Assembly: GCF_047663525.1 (NCBI RefSeq)
Contig: NC_092621.1
Coordinates: 5,968,001 to 6,032,000 of the forward strand
Direction: 5' to 3'
From: Anas platyrhynchos
Lineage: Eukaryota > Chordata > Aves > Anseriformes > Anatidae
Length of the DNA stretch: 64,000 bases
Part shown: positions 13,487-24,899 of the stretch, in pieces
Position numbering within the stretch: position 1 is the stretch's first letter
Layout: each line of letters opens with the position of its first letter
Program-made: the position numbers and the translations under genes
Notes under the pieces: model-generated
Seen by the model: only the letters and a program-made list of their open reading frames with translations
Databases searched by the model: none
What the model was told of the DNA's origin: nothing

Positions 13487-13526
13487 TACTTCATATACAC
13501 TTCATATATACTTCATATATGAAGTA
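13487..13526. repeat. short tandem and palindromic CTTCATATA repeat
   Basis: Three tandem copies of an 11-12 bp CTTCATATA-containing unit, the last of which runs into its own inverse (ACTTCATATATGAAGT, a perfect 16-bp palindrome). Confidence 0.85.
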
Positions 13527-15561
13527 CACACATAAACCAGAAAGTAAACCTTCCAGTTCAGGGCATACCCAATCAGTAGCTGGAAGGGTTAGAGTAAGTC
13601 TGTGTGGTCTGTCTATTCCACAAACCTCTATTAGAGAGTTTCTTGCTGTCCTCCTGAGACTGCCAGTGACTGATGTAGATGGGCTAGGTATACCATTAGA
13701 CAGAGGTCTGTCATTGCATTCTCTGGATTCCACAGTAAAAATCTGGCAACTAAAATTATTGTTCAGGAGGACTAAAGGTTGAAAGTCACCTGTTAATATT
13801 TAAAGGTAAATGAGATAACTCTGATGCAGACACTACATTGCTACTAAACACAGATGCTATAGGCAAATAGGTATTTAAAATCTCATTAGTCACTTTTTTT
13901 TTTTTTTTTTTTTTAACTTAGACTAGGCTTCCTCTATATCTTCAGCTACATCTTGTTAGATGCCCGTTTACATTTGTAAAACTGGGATAACATAACTCTT
14001 TTTCTTAATCTAGTTGATGTCTTTGGATGAGGAATACCAAAATAATACAGTATTGTCCTATCTGAATAAAGTGTAAATTTTACTTTACATATCCAGGGGT
14101 ATATATGCTATGGGAAAATGCAGATTATGTGTATTACAATATTTATCCTATTCTACTTTCTCAGAAAGGGTATTAAGTACAAGTACTATTGAATTTGGCA
14201 CAGAGTTTGAGTAATCTTCTCAACAAGTGAATCTCACTAAGTTTCACATCAGCATCTGATAAAAAAATAAATAAAAAAGCAAACAAGCTAATAATATATC
14301 TATATATCTTGCTATAGACAGGATTGCTGAGGGAAAAAAAAAAAAAAAAAAAGGTCTCTTCCTTTAGTTTTATATAGCACTCACAAGAATAGAGGCCCCA
14401 TATTTGAGGCCAGCAGATGTTACCATAATAATTAACATTAAAAAATTAGGAGCATTTGAAACTGTCAGGCATCCTATCTCTGCTTTTTTCCTTCATCCAC
14501 TGCTGATATTCATAGGGGAAGCAAACGAAGCTTAAGAACTATCAGGTTCCTTCTTGAATATCTCACAGAGGCTTGAACTTCATAAAGGAATTATCTTAAT
14601 CATATCATCAAAGGAAAGGGCTTGAAATATGATCTCAGATGAAAACTTCGATGGAGAGAAGCATAGCATAAATTTCTCAGCTCTCAGGCCTTGGAAATTA
14701 CAGCCATGATTCCATATCTCAGGCTCTGGAAGGAATAATAATTACTATTTGGCAATTTATCAAGGTGAGGGTTCCACTGGAGGGAACATCTTATTCAATT
14801 TGGAAGCTAAAATTACACAACTAGTGGGATATTAAATAGCAGCACAAAGCAGGAAGGATATGCAAGGAAAGTGATGGAACAAATCTGAGGTAAAGGTGAA
14901 GAACTCCTAACAAGTTTTCAAGCCAGCCTCTGCTTACCTCCTTGTTTACCATTTACATCTTAAGATTCTGCAGCAGAAAAAGTCTTCATAGGATGCTGGC
15001 CCAGCTCAGCAGCGAAAAAATAGCAGAACCATTAGCAGATTATCAAACCTGGAGTGGTATAATTGCTCTGCAGGTTTTCCTCTTCCTAGAGGGACACATA
15101 GGTGATCTGGGTATATCTCTTGCACGTGTCACAAGCTTTCATGTTGGAACAAAATATTTAACTATATCTTTGAAGATAATTGCAACTTAAGTAGCTATTA
15201 GATATGCAGTTAAAAGCATGCTTCTGCTATTGTAAACAATTGGGACTGATATTTTGGAATATTACTGCCCCATGGTTAATATACTGTTCCTGATTGCTAC
15301 TTCACTGAAAATATGAAGAGAAGTTAGATAACTTAGATTCCTGTATATCCCCCATTTCAGCTGTTAATTGCAGGAGAACAGGAATATATACATGGTCTAT
15401 AACATGCAGTACTTGCCTCTTCTAACAGACATTTACCATTCAGACTCTTTACCTTAGCCACCTCCTTCATCAAATAGAAATAGAAAGAAATCAGTACTTA
15501 TAGGCTTTTGTACAGAAACCCCTGAGCAACCTAATCGAAAGTAATTTGGCTTTATTATGAA

Positions 15562-15612
15562 GTTGGACTTGAGGAACTCATGAGGTCCTTTCCAACCTTA
15601 ATTGTTCTGTGA
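15562..15612 (+). mobile_element. CR1 3'-end fragment (+ strand)
   Basis: A 51-bp remnant of the last part of a CR1: GTTGGACTTGAGGAACTC, then AGGTCCTTTCCAACC and a TTCTGTGAC terminus. This is the usual order at the CR1 3' end. It abuts a CR1 in the opposite orientation at 15613, giving a tail-to-tail pair. Confidence 0.8.
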
Positions 15613-16304
15613 CTCATAGAATCACAGAATGGTTTGAGTTGGGAGGGACATTAAAGATCATTTAGTTCCAAATCCCCAAGGCAGGGACACCTTCCAATTG
15701 ACCCGGCTGCCCAAAGTCCCATCCAACCTGGACTTGAACACTTTCCAGGGATGGTGCATCCGCAACTTCTCTAGCCAACCTTTCCAGTACCTTATCAGCT
15801 TCATAGTGAAGAATTTCTTCTTCTTATATTTAACCTAAATCTTGCCTGGTTTAGTTTAAAACCATTACCCCTTGTCCTGTTACTACATGCCCTTGAAAAA
15901 AGTCTCTTCCCAGCTTTTCTGTAGGCCCCCTTTAAGTACTGGAAGACTACAATAAGGTCTCCCTGGAGCTTTCTCTTCTCCAGGCTAAACAACCTCAACT
16001 TTCTCAGCCTTTCTTTATAGAAGAGGTGCTCCAGCCCTCTGATTATCCTCAAGGCCCTGCTCCAGACCCACTCTAACAGGTCCATGTCTTTCTTATGTTG
16101 GGGGTCCCAGAATTCCAGCTGGAGCCTTGTGAGTGTGATGAAGGGAGAAGAATCACCTCCTTCAACATGCTAGCTACACCTCTTTTGATGCAGCCCAGGA
16201 TATGGTTCATTTTCTGGGCTGCAAGCACACATCACTGCCTGGACATTGAGAACAACTCTTTGAATGTGACCATCTTGCCAATTCTTTATCCACTGAATGG
16301 TTAG
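15613..16304 (-). mobile_element. CR1 LINE with internal deletion of the reverse transcriptase core
   Basis: A minus-strand CR1 whose 3' terminus is at the left: TCATAGAATCACAGAATGG, then GGGAGGGACATTAAAGATCA. The minus-strand frame 15801-16085 gives the standard C-terminal ORF2 region (LEWVWSRALRIIRGLEHL, ERLRKLRLFSLEK, FRLNIRRR). Further 5' the sequence matches the 'cysteine-rich repeat' segment (CTGGGCTGCATCAAAAGAGG on the minus strand). At about 16220 it jumps directly to an upstream ORF2 segment (minus strand TGGATAAAGAATTGGC... ). The region that should encode the PQG and FADD catalytic boxes is therefore missing by an internal deletion. The copy is 5'-truncated near 16304. Confidence 0.9.
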
Positions 16305-16309
16305 TTAAT

Positions 16310-16655
16310 TTATTCTGTTCATCTAGTCTGCTCTATGACACCATGTGCCTGAGTGCACATATGCTTCTTTAACTCTGACAGGCTTGGTGCCGTGACTACG
16401 CCCCTGGGGACCCTGTTCCAGTGCACAACAATGCTGTCAGAGAAGAACCTTTTCCTGTCCAGCCTGAACATCCCCTGTTGCTTGACACCATTTCTGTGGG
16501 TCCCTACAGAGAATAGAGAAATACTGGTCACTAAAGAGAATAGATCGGCACCTGCCCCTCCACTACCCCTCATGAGGAATCTGTAGGCTGCAGTGAAGTC
16601 TCCCCTCAGCCTCCTCTTTTCTGGCTGAACAGGGCTAGTGACCTCAGATGCTCAA
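16310..16655 (-). mobile_element. second CR1 fragment, different subfamily
   Basis: The minus-strand frame 16319-16573 contains ADLFSLVTS..., RNGVKQQGMFRLDRKRFF, HWNRVPRGVV, APSLSELKKH. This is the C-terminal end of CR1 ORF2 in the form seen in the subfamily with a ...HWNRLPREVV-APSL-type ending, unlike the neighbour at 15613-16304. The usual terminal 3' motif is not clear at the left end, so the fragment may be truncated there as well. Its 5' side runs into the GCLM retrocopy. Confidence 0.82.
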
Positions 16656-17496
16656 GGGCCGGGGCCAGTGATGGGTGGCGTGCAGGCCCATGAGGCATGA
16701 GCAACCTCAGCCGCCCGACCCTGGTGTTGACTCACCCTCAACCTGCAGACTGGCAACCTGCTCAACCGGGGCTGTGGCCACAAGAAGTGCCCAGCCACCC
16801 CCAGCGAGGAGTGGGGGGACTGCATTCAGAAAACACTGACTGAATGGAGCTTAAAGATAGGACAAGATCTGAACCAGGAAATAGTGGAGGTTCCAGAATG
16901 TACTGTAACTCAAGCCATAGAAAAAGTGAATCATAAAGAAAGGGATGAGTTGAAAGTATCAGCAAAACTTTTCATCATTGGATCAAACTCTTCATCAGAG
17001 ATGCAGTTGATATGGCACGTTCAGCTCTTGGGGTTGCTCAGTTAGATTCAGTCATTATTGCCCCACCTCCCACTGAAGACGGAAATAGCCTCTCAGAGTA
17101 TTTGCAACCTTCTTGGCAAGAACTTGAAAGTCTGGTTCAAAATAAAAAGATTGTTACCATATATACCTCTGACTTTGATAAAACACTGTTAGAACAAGTG
17201 TATGTGTGGGCACAGGTGAAACCAAGTAGTAATCAGGTGAACCTAGCTTCCTGTTGTGTGATGCCACTTGATCTCACAGCACTTGCAAAACAGGTTGACA
17301 TACAGTTGCTAACTGAAATAATGACTCAAAAGAATTACTTCATGAAGCAAGTTTCCAAGAAGTTCTTTGGGTAAGCATCCAGAATATCAAAGCGCACAAA
17401 TGGATTCCTTTATGGATTCTCTAACATTCAGTCATTGTTAAAAGCAGAGTCAAGTCCAGATGCTATATCATGCAAGCTAAAAGAAATGCCTCTTAA
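16656..17496 (+). pseudogene. GCLM: processed pseudogene (retrocopy) of GCLM, glutamate-cysteine ligase modifier subunit
   Basis: The functional parent encodes the regulatory subunit that binds the catalytic subunit GCLC and raises its efficiency in the first, rate-limiting step of glutathione synthesis in the cytosol. Three consecutive reading-frame segments match the family in order. Segment 1, about 16730-16995: LQTGNLLN, DCIQKTLTEWS, ECTVTQAIEKVN, ELKVSAKLFI. Segment 2, frame shifted near 16997, the open frame at 17012-17374: ARSALGVAQLDSVIIAPPP, YLQPSWQELESLVQ, QVKPSSNQVNLASCCVMP. Segment 3, shifted again near 17305-17320: ELLHEASFQEVL, SIQNIKAHKWIPLW, VIVKSR, ending at a TAA at 17494-17496 where the parent also ends. 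It has at least two frameshifts and internal stops, and its N-terminal end is degraded. The parent gene is split by several introns in vertebrates; this copy has none, so it is a reverse-transcribed copy, non-functional as protein. It lies next to CR1 sequence. No poly(A) tail is obvious. The left boundary is approximate. Confidence 0.93.
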
Positions 17497-18010
17497 AACA
17501 CTCTCATCCTTTTCATCCTTTTATTTATTTATTTATTTATTTTTTAATTCTTCTTTGAAATGGCCTACTGTTTTAATTTCTTGGGGATGGGGGAACAGTG
17601 TTTGTTGTTTTTTTTCCTAGGGAGACTTTTACAATATTTACAACCAAGACCAAAAGTTGTAATTATTCAGTGTGATGTCAGCAGGAGTGTCTGCAATGCT
17701 CTAACATTATTTTTCTTTCTTAACCTATTAACCAGTGCATGCACCTGAATGACTCTACTGTGCCCAGCTCACATACAAGTGTCTGCACTAGTTAAATGAA
17801 TCTTATTACATGACTCAACAGAAATCCAACAGTTTCTTTGGATATACTAAGCTACATCTTATGTGAACATAAGGATCATAGCACTGATCATTTATGTTAC
17901 ACAGTATGAAAAAATATATAATGAAGACTAGCCTACTTCCTCTATGTGTTGCCTTTTCTGGTGTAGGTAGATTAAGGCAGGGGCATCTTCTCTTTAATAT
18001 GCCCAGAAAC
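17497..18010 (+). other. possible 3' UTR of the GCLM retrocopy, then unique DNA
   Basis: The retrocopied message presumably ran past the stop codon, so part of this stretch may be parental 3' UTR. I cannot place its end because no poly(A) tract follows. It contains an (ATTT)n tract at 17519-17543. Confidence 0.3.
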
Positions 18011-18043
18011 AGTAAGTTAGCATGTGACTCATGCTAACTTACT
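18011..18043. repeat. perfect 14-bp inverted repeat (hairpin)
   Basis: AGTAAGTTAGCATG (18011-18024) is followed by a 5-base spacer TGACT and then its exact reverse complement at 18030-18043. It is not inside a recognised element. Confidence 0.9.
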
Positions 18044-18062
18044 TACCTAATAATCAATTAAA

Positions 18063-18129
18063 TGTGAATTGTGTGTTTTATAAGTGATAGTTTGTAAGTT
18101 TTTGTGAATTGTGAGTTTTATAAGTGATG
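18063..18129 (+). repeat. 40-bp-period tandem duplication
   Basis: TGTGAATTGTGTGTTTTATA at 18063 recurs at 18103 with one change (GTGTG to GTGAG), followed in both copies by AGTGAT. Two copies only. Confidence 0.85.
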
Positions 18130-21100
18130 ATGGATCAGTGGATTCCTTAAAATCTGCAGTATCATGCAGATACATGGATAACAGTGAATTTATCTTTGCA
18201 TTAATACATTCAGTTCACAAATTTCCTGCTTGTTTGTTTAGTCTCAAGTATGTGCTATGCTATTCCCAGACCAATATATAAATTATTGTAAAAATATTTA
18301 GGCAGTGTCATGCTTTATGAACCAGACCCCTGGGCTGTTCAGCATGGGTTAAACCAAGGACAGACTCTTTTTCATGACAAAGATATTAAGGTATCTATTA
18401 TGAACCTCTGACCATCAAATTACTCACTGTTTGTCATACCATTTTTAATTTACACGGTGCAAGGGGCTTAAATGTCAGCATCTCTGTTATAACTTAGACT
18501 CCAGTGTCTTTAATTAATGCTTCATGGTTATGAAGCATGGTAACATGTTATGGTTATTTAGAATTTGCTGAAACCCCAAGAGTCGTAAATTTCCTTTACA
18601 GGTCTTTGTGGTATGAACTTTAACAAAACAGCTATAAAGAGGTGGTAGGAATGAACAGTACATCACATAAAGCAGAGCAAAGGACGAGGAAAGGTGGGAA
18701 TAAACTCCAAACAGATTGCAAGGTTTCAGCTTTTCTAGGGTAGGGCTTGTGATTTTTCTGTTTGTTAGTTTCTCCAGAAGCAGAGAAGTGGAGAGTTAGT
18801 AGGAAATAAATTGTGCATAACATTCTTCACATACATGTAGGTTTGTTTCTTATTTGCTCAGTGATTAAATTCATATATCTTATGAACATATAGCTAACTA
18901 AATCTTAAAGGAGTCAATTTACTTGCATTCAATGCTCTTATTTTATTACCTGATGTGCTTGATGAATGTTTAAATTCTTTGAATTGGTCATGCAATCAGT
19001 TGTATGAACATGGCCATACAACTATGAAAAACAAGATGATGGTGAAACTAGGGAAATTTACTCCATTAGCTTTCATCTGTGTTTGTGGAGGCACATTGCA
19101 GAGCTAGAATAAACACTGGGCTCTGAAAAAGTCAATGAAGCAATATCAATGGTAGAACAGGATGTCCTTGTCTTCCAAATATGATCCCCCTGGGTCAACA
19201 ACAACTTAGGTAATGACCTTCCAACTCTTCTTAGTTGTTCAGATCACATCCTGTTTTCTTCTGAACGACAATTGCTAATAAACAAAAGTTTTAAGTGGGA
19301 ATTTGTAGTCAAGAATAAGATACACATTTAAAGTACAGGAAGCTATAAATGGACTCAAGTATATAACAGATGTTATGAACCATGTATCTAGAAGAAACTG
19401 GAAAAAAGCTACAGTATGGTTAAGAACTGTAATATCACAAGTATAATAGGTTGGAATTCAGTGTGGTATATTGTCGTATTAACAAGGAAGGTGTTTTTTC
19501 TTAAAAATAAGTTAGAAGAAATGTGAAATAACAGCAGAGCTTTTTGAGGTCCAGTGTTTGATTATTAGGGCTATTAGAGAAACATGAGAAATGTTGTACA
19601 AGTTTTCTGTTAACATAGAAAGCAGAGATGGCATTCTATTTGTTCAATAGTGCAGGACTGGTGTCATGCACCAGACTACCAAAGTGGCTCCAAAGAATCT
19701 TACAGTTCAATAACCTGGACAAACTCAATGTGTGTGCATGCATATGCACACACATCTGTTAATACAGAAGATATGAAAGAATAAGACAGGAATAAACTGT
19801 GATACACATTTGTCAAAATTGCATATGTGCTTTAAAAAGCTGAGCTGTCTTAACAGAGAGATCAAGAACTGCTGTGCTACTTTGAGCTAACCTGCCTCAG
19901 TAAAATCTTGTGGGATAGGGGCTGAAATAAGAGCACATACTGAACAAAAGATGTTTATTTTGGCTGTACACAATCATCAGTCACTGCGATTGTGATTTCT
20001 CAGAATCTTCAAGACTACCCGGAATATGCAGAAGTCATTTGAAGAACACCCAGCAGTGCCCTCCTCTTACCAGCTCTGTCCATCCCAGCCTCTCTCATCT
20101 CAAGGACTGAGAAATAATCCATGACTTTGTCCTGCTTTACATGTTTAACTGCAAATACAGATGCATGCAAAATATTACAGGTGCATGAATAGGGCCTTGT
20201 GTGGCTATTCTGTTTAAGTTATAACAAATGTTTAACTGAAATGATGCAATTTAGTATAATAAAACACAGTCAGGAAAAAATAAAAAAATAAAAATCTGAG
20301 TTCATGAATTGTTCTACAGAGAAGTGCCAGAAATGAGTTCAGGAGGAGACTGATTTCTCCCTCCCGAGACCTGGGAAACAACTAACTGACAGTCTGCATT
20401 GCAGTTTTGGCCTAGATTTGCTACTGAACTCTGACTAGGTGAACAAGCTCAGAGACTGTTAAATCCAAATCAAGATACATGCAGACCTTAATTTCATATA
20501 TTCTGAAACTATCTGCATCAGTTATGCACCTCAAAGTACTGTACTACTGAAATGAATTGCTTCCTAGGTCTTGGTGCCACTCACCTGATATTTCCTCTTT
20601 GTGCATTGCACACTGATGGTTTAATGTCTCCAGTTGTTGAAACTGGTACAAGTTCCATTGCAGCAGCTGGGACTACCATTGTTTGTAGCCATGGTCTAAC
20701 TAAGCAGGTTTCCCTCCTCACTTGGATTTATTCAGAACAGCAAGTATGTGGAAGAATGGAGTTAGAGGATGGATCAGAGAATGAATCATTCTGTATGTCC
20801 TTGTCTTATCTGGAAGGGAACCTCATACCTCCCACGTGTGAAGTTGGGGAGGAATAGTGTTAGTACCAGGAAAAGTGTTAGTTGCTGCTCCACATACTGA
20901 ACTGTAAGTAACTTTGTTAGCCACTTCATTATCAGAATAGAAAAGAAGCTTTGGAGATATCAACCCGTAGTTTCAAGTAGGAAAGACTAAATAACCAGAA
21001 GTTCAGAGATCGAGTTCATAAGCACATCAGAGATTTTCAATATCTTGTTAATTGTCAGTGTTGTCAATATGTAACATTTTTCTTGGATGTCATTAGTGTA

Positions 21101-21520
21101 CTATACAGACTCAGATCTGAGTCAAATACACACTATAGACATAGCATGATGTAGCTTCTATTTGTGAAGATGAAATGTAGTCCTTGTTTCCATAAAATCT
21201 ACATAATTTAAGTTTTTTCATGAATTTTAGGGTACAGTTTTGATGAAGGAGAATTCTTCCTCCCTCAGGTACAAGTACCCACATCATGTTAACTCTCAAA
21301 GTAAATATTTTACTGTCCTTGTAATAGAAGAGTCCTACCTGAACAGTGAAATAGAACACAGAGGTGGCACATTGTGTCTTCGTGGAAGGATAAGTAGACC
21401 AGAAATACATTTGATACAGTTCTGATATGAAGGCAGAAATAAAAATTGTTGGGGATAGGCCTCAGCTTTTGTTCATCCAATGCTGTGTGCATAGCTTCAC
21501 TCCCTCCAGTGCAGCTCCTT
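18130..21520. other. unique noncoding DNA
   Basis: No gene, RNA gene or clear mobile element. A 101-codon open frame at 20552-20857 is free of low-complexity sequence, but I recognise no domain in it, and the surrounding sequence gives no promoter or splice evidence. I treat it as chance. Confidence 0.5.
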
Positions 21521-21625
21521 CCTGGTGTAAATCAATGTAAAATTATTCATAAAACTAAACATTACATCTCTGCTAACTATTAACCACACCACTGAAGTCA
21601 ATGTAGTTGCCCTAGTGTAAAGTCA
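21521..21625. repeat. ancient amniote interspersed repeat fragment (palindromic type)
   Basis: It has CCTGGTGTAAATCAATG at one side and CACTGAAGTCAATGTAGTTG...CTAGTGTAAAG at the other. The GGTGTAAAT / ACTGAAGTCAATGG combination is a familiar ancient palindromic repeat in birds and reptiles, probably a non-autonomous DNA transposon. I cannot name the family with certainty. Confidence 0.4.
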
Positions 21626-24600
21626 TTTTGCACTTAATCATTTAAAACTGCACTAGAATATTTTTTTAGATGTCTTAATACTAGGATTTGTCACTAGCTC
21701 TGATACATTTACTATAAAGATTCCCATCTTCTTCCTATCATCAGTCACTGCATGGAGGTCTTGAGAAATCTTTGTAGTTCTCTGGCTCAAATAATGCAAA
21801 TATCCTACTGTGAATGATTTCTTTTGCCATCTATGCAATAATAAAATGTTTAGTTTGAGTGAAATACAAGAACGATCCACTCATCTCTCCCTTTCTTCTA
21901 GTCAACTACAAAAACATCTAATTGCCCTTCTGTTGACTTTCCTGCCAAGAGCGTCCACTTACTTCCCATTTTCCCACACTCAGTCCAACAAAACCAAGTT
22001 TTTCCTGTTAGCCATGTTTTTTCATGCAACAAACTGAAAGTTCTCTCCAGACTTCAGTATGGAGAGCCCATCCATGAACAATTTTGAAAGTAAAGGTGAG
22101 GGGTGAATCTGCTGATAAGGTACAAGGAAATACGCTCCTCTCCCTCTTCCCCCCACATCCCCCTTCCCCCCCCCAAAAAAAAAAAAAAAAAAATTGAAAT
22201 CCCAGTCTTGGTGTAAGAGGTGAATGGGGAAAAAAAAATAAAAAGAGCATTACTTTTCTCTTCAGAATACTTAGTACTGAAAGCATTTCCAGGTATTGCT
22301 ACCATGCCTCAAGGGACTGCAAATGTCTTCTGTCATCATTCCCATCCATTGAAATGTACATTAGACACTACAGGGAGAAAACCAGGGCAAGGTACAAATG
22401 GAACAAAACAAAGCATAGCCTATTGAGGCTCACTTTTTTTGGGGGGGGGATATGGGGGTTGTTCAAAGGAATGATGTGTCCCTAAAACAAGCCATTTTTC
22501 TCTCCCTAGATGCACCACATGCGCACATGCACACACACACAGACTTCTGCTCTCATTGTAGGCATCCACTTTCTGAATAACCATTTCTGTAAGTAAACAA
22601 GCTGCTCTGACTGCATCATAAAACGAGCTTAATAACAACTGAGATCAGAATGAGCCAAGATAGTAGGGGAGAATAGTGGGGGATCACTCCTAAGACTGTT
22701 TGCCCCTGAAGGGAGAATTATTATTATGACCTTGTACCACCGAGAAGGCATGTGCTCCTAGCTGGATCAAATGTAGGCCTTGGCAAAGCTCTGTGCCTGG
22801 GAACGTGGTTGCAGTATCTAGTTTTTAACGCTACTGGAAGTGTTGCTATGGGCACTGAGGCACAGGAGCCAAATACAGGGGAAGGGAAATAATGAAAAAT
22901 GCTGATTAGGAGCTCAGAGAAAGGAATGGAACATTTGTGCTCAACAATAAAATGTAATGCTCTGTTAATCTGTTTCTTGGCTGTCTGTACTCCATAGGCT
23001 TTTTAATATACTTTTTGTATATTACTATATAGGTTATTTAATACACTTTTACTCTATGGGATATTTAATATCCTCCTTTATTCCCTGTTTAGCTGTCTAT
23101 ATATACCCTTCTCAAAAACCTAGTCTTTTCAAATGCATTTTAATTGAGACTAGTGTGCACTCATGCTCTAGGAAATATAAAAGCAAACTCCCATGCTGGC
23201 TGCTTGAGAGAACAGGTATTAATTAGCATTCTTAGAGACACTACACACAGAAAAAAAAATATGTTTTCTTCCATTAGAGTATTCTTTTGCATTACCCTCT
23301 CCCCTCCCAAGTATCCTTAACCTTTTTCCCCGTAAGTGAATGATAGGTTATACTTGCAATTTATTCTCCGTAACAACTCCCCATATAGTGTCAAGTTTGT
23401 TTTAAAACTTTCTATTTTCTCTTCCTCTTTAGTTCTCCTTAGCTGATTGTGATATTTGGTCATCATTTCTTTCCCCCAGATTTTTGACACTGTAAAAAAA
23501 AGTTGGTATAAGAAAATTGCTGAAGTTACAGTTGTTTAGGTGTCCAAACGACAGAGGACTCTCTTGAAGTTTAATATAATCTTTTTTAACCAGAAGTAGC
23601 ATACACTTTTACAACACACTTATGTCATAATTATTTTTTTCCTCCCACCCTGCAAAATCTTCAACAGTAGCAGATTTCATTTTGCATCTGCATGTCTGTT
23701 CCCCTTGCAGCACATCTTTCTTTCTCTCTCTGGCCTTCTGTGAAGTGACTCCTAATACCATAAGAAAAGTACTTAAAAAAAAAAAAAATCCAGTGTTGAA
23801 AACACTGAGATTTCCCTTCAAAATATACCCCAAGGTGTAGTATAAGCATATCATAACTCTTAAATAAAAATAATAATAATAACAACACACAACATGGATT
23901 GGCACACCAGCTGGAAATCTGCCTGGAACTTTAAATAAATTTAGTATTACTTTTTTTAATATGTACACACATACCATTATACCTATGTAATTATGTACTC
24001 AAGATGCAAAGGCAACTCAGCAGGGTATTGGGAACCCTAAACTCTCATTGCAGTAAATAGACAAGATTTTAACCTATTCTTGTTCTAGCTACTTCCTTAT
24101 TTCAGTACCAGGTTAGTTTTCAGAAAGCAGGAGAACTTGTGAGATTAGTTTTATCCTTATTGATCTCATTAGGAATGGAAGAATTTCATTTCCTGCTCAA
24201 TAATTCATAGTCTGGAAAAGCAGTATTTTGTATTAAAATACATGGTCTTAGACAATGAAGTTAGATGTGCGTTTTGTGGTGTGTTTTAAGTAAAACACAA
24301 CTATTTCTCCTACTCTGACATATTTTAGTCACAACTTGCTGAACTCAATGAAATCACAGATCTGTTAATATGTATATCTATGTTAATTTCTTCTCTTTCT
24401 CCCAAACTGAGGATCAAGTCCAGTGTCATTTTGCGCCTGCAAAAACTTTACTGGACATTGATTCCACTAAATAATACCACAATCAGACCTTTAGAGTTAC
24501 AAATAAGTGAAGGCAAAGCAGAAGAAGCAGCAGGTGGAAGAAGCTTGGGAGGGAGGGGGAGGGGGGGGAGGCAGGAAAACATTTATTCTTCCGAGCAGAT

Positions 24601-24899
24601 GCATGCATGTGAAAACTGAAATAATAACCTGATTAGCTAATCTGGCTTTGGAAACCTGTGAGTCTGTAGATTAAGCATGAGGACAGACCCTGATACTCTT
24701 CCAAAGGAATGGGTTTGGTTTAGCTATTCAGCATGTACCGGGCCATATTGAGAACACTTAAAACCCTGTTCTCCTCAGATGTTTAGCCAGCCTCTCTCCA
24801 CACCCACCCTAACTACTGAGAGGGGAGAGCGGAAGGGACAGAGGGGAAAGCAAGATGCACAAACACCATGCGATGCTGCTATCAGGTGGTGCTGATTTA
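21626..24899. other. unique noncoding DNA with homopolymer patches
   Basis: No gene seen. It includes a C-rich run passing into A18 at about 22143-22191, a G9 run at 22441-22449, an A13 run at 23776-23788, a perfect 18-bp palindrome GTGTTTTAAGTAAAACAC at 24281-24298 and a G-rich stretch at 24547-24574. The open frames crossing these runs are artefacts. Confidence 0.5.

Larger units (their letters stand above)
8589..15561. other. unique AT-rich noncoding DNA with small repeats
   Basis: About 7 kb without a recognisable gene. Contents seen: A run at 8680-8695; small minisatellite at 9439-9492; T and (GTTT)n tract at 10132-10200; (AAAAC)/(AAAC)n tract at 11513-11554; T run at 12497-12509; a duplicated TGTTTGCATCTAATG 15-mer at about 12006 and 12030; palindromic CTTCATATA repeat at 13487-13526; T run at 13892-13914; A run at 14334-14352. 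Open frames up to about 100 codons here show no domain, no splice-site-bounded exon that I can defend, and frequent low complexity. Confidence 0.5.

Noticed and set aside
13477..13782. 101-codon open frame with a WD-like 'DSTVKIWQL' stretch
   Set aside because: A single short WD-repeat-like motif without any neighbouring repeat; more likely coincidence.
20552..20857. 101-codon open frame with normal amino-acid mix
   Set aside because: No recognisable domain, and no splice or promoter context; chance frames of this length are expected in 64 kb.
24281..24298. Palindrome GTGTTTTAAGTAAAACAC as an operator-like site
   Set aside because: Short, isolated and AT-rich; expected by chance at this window size.
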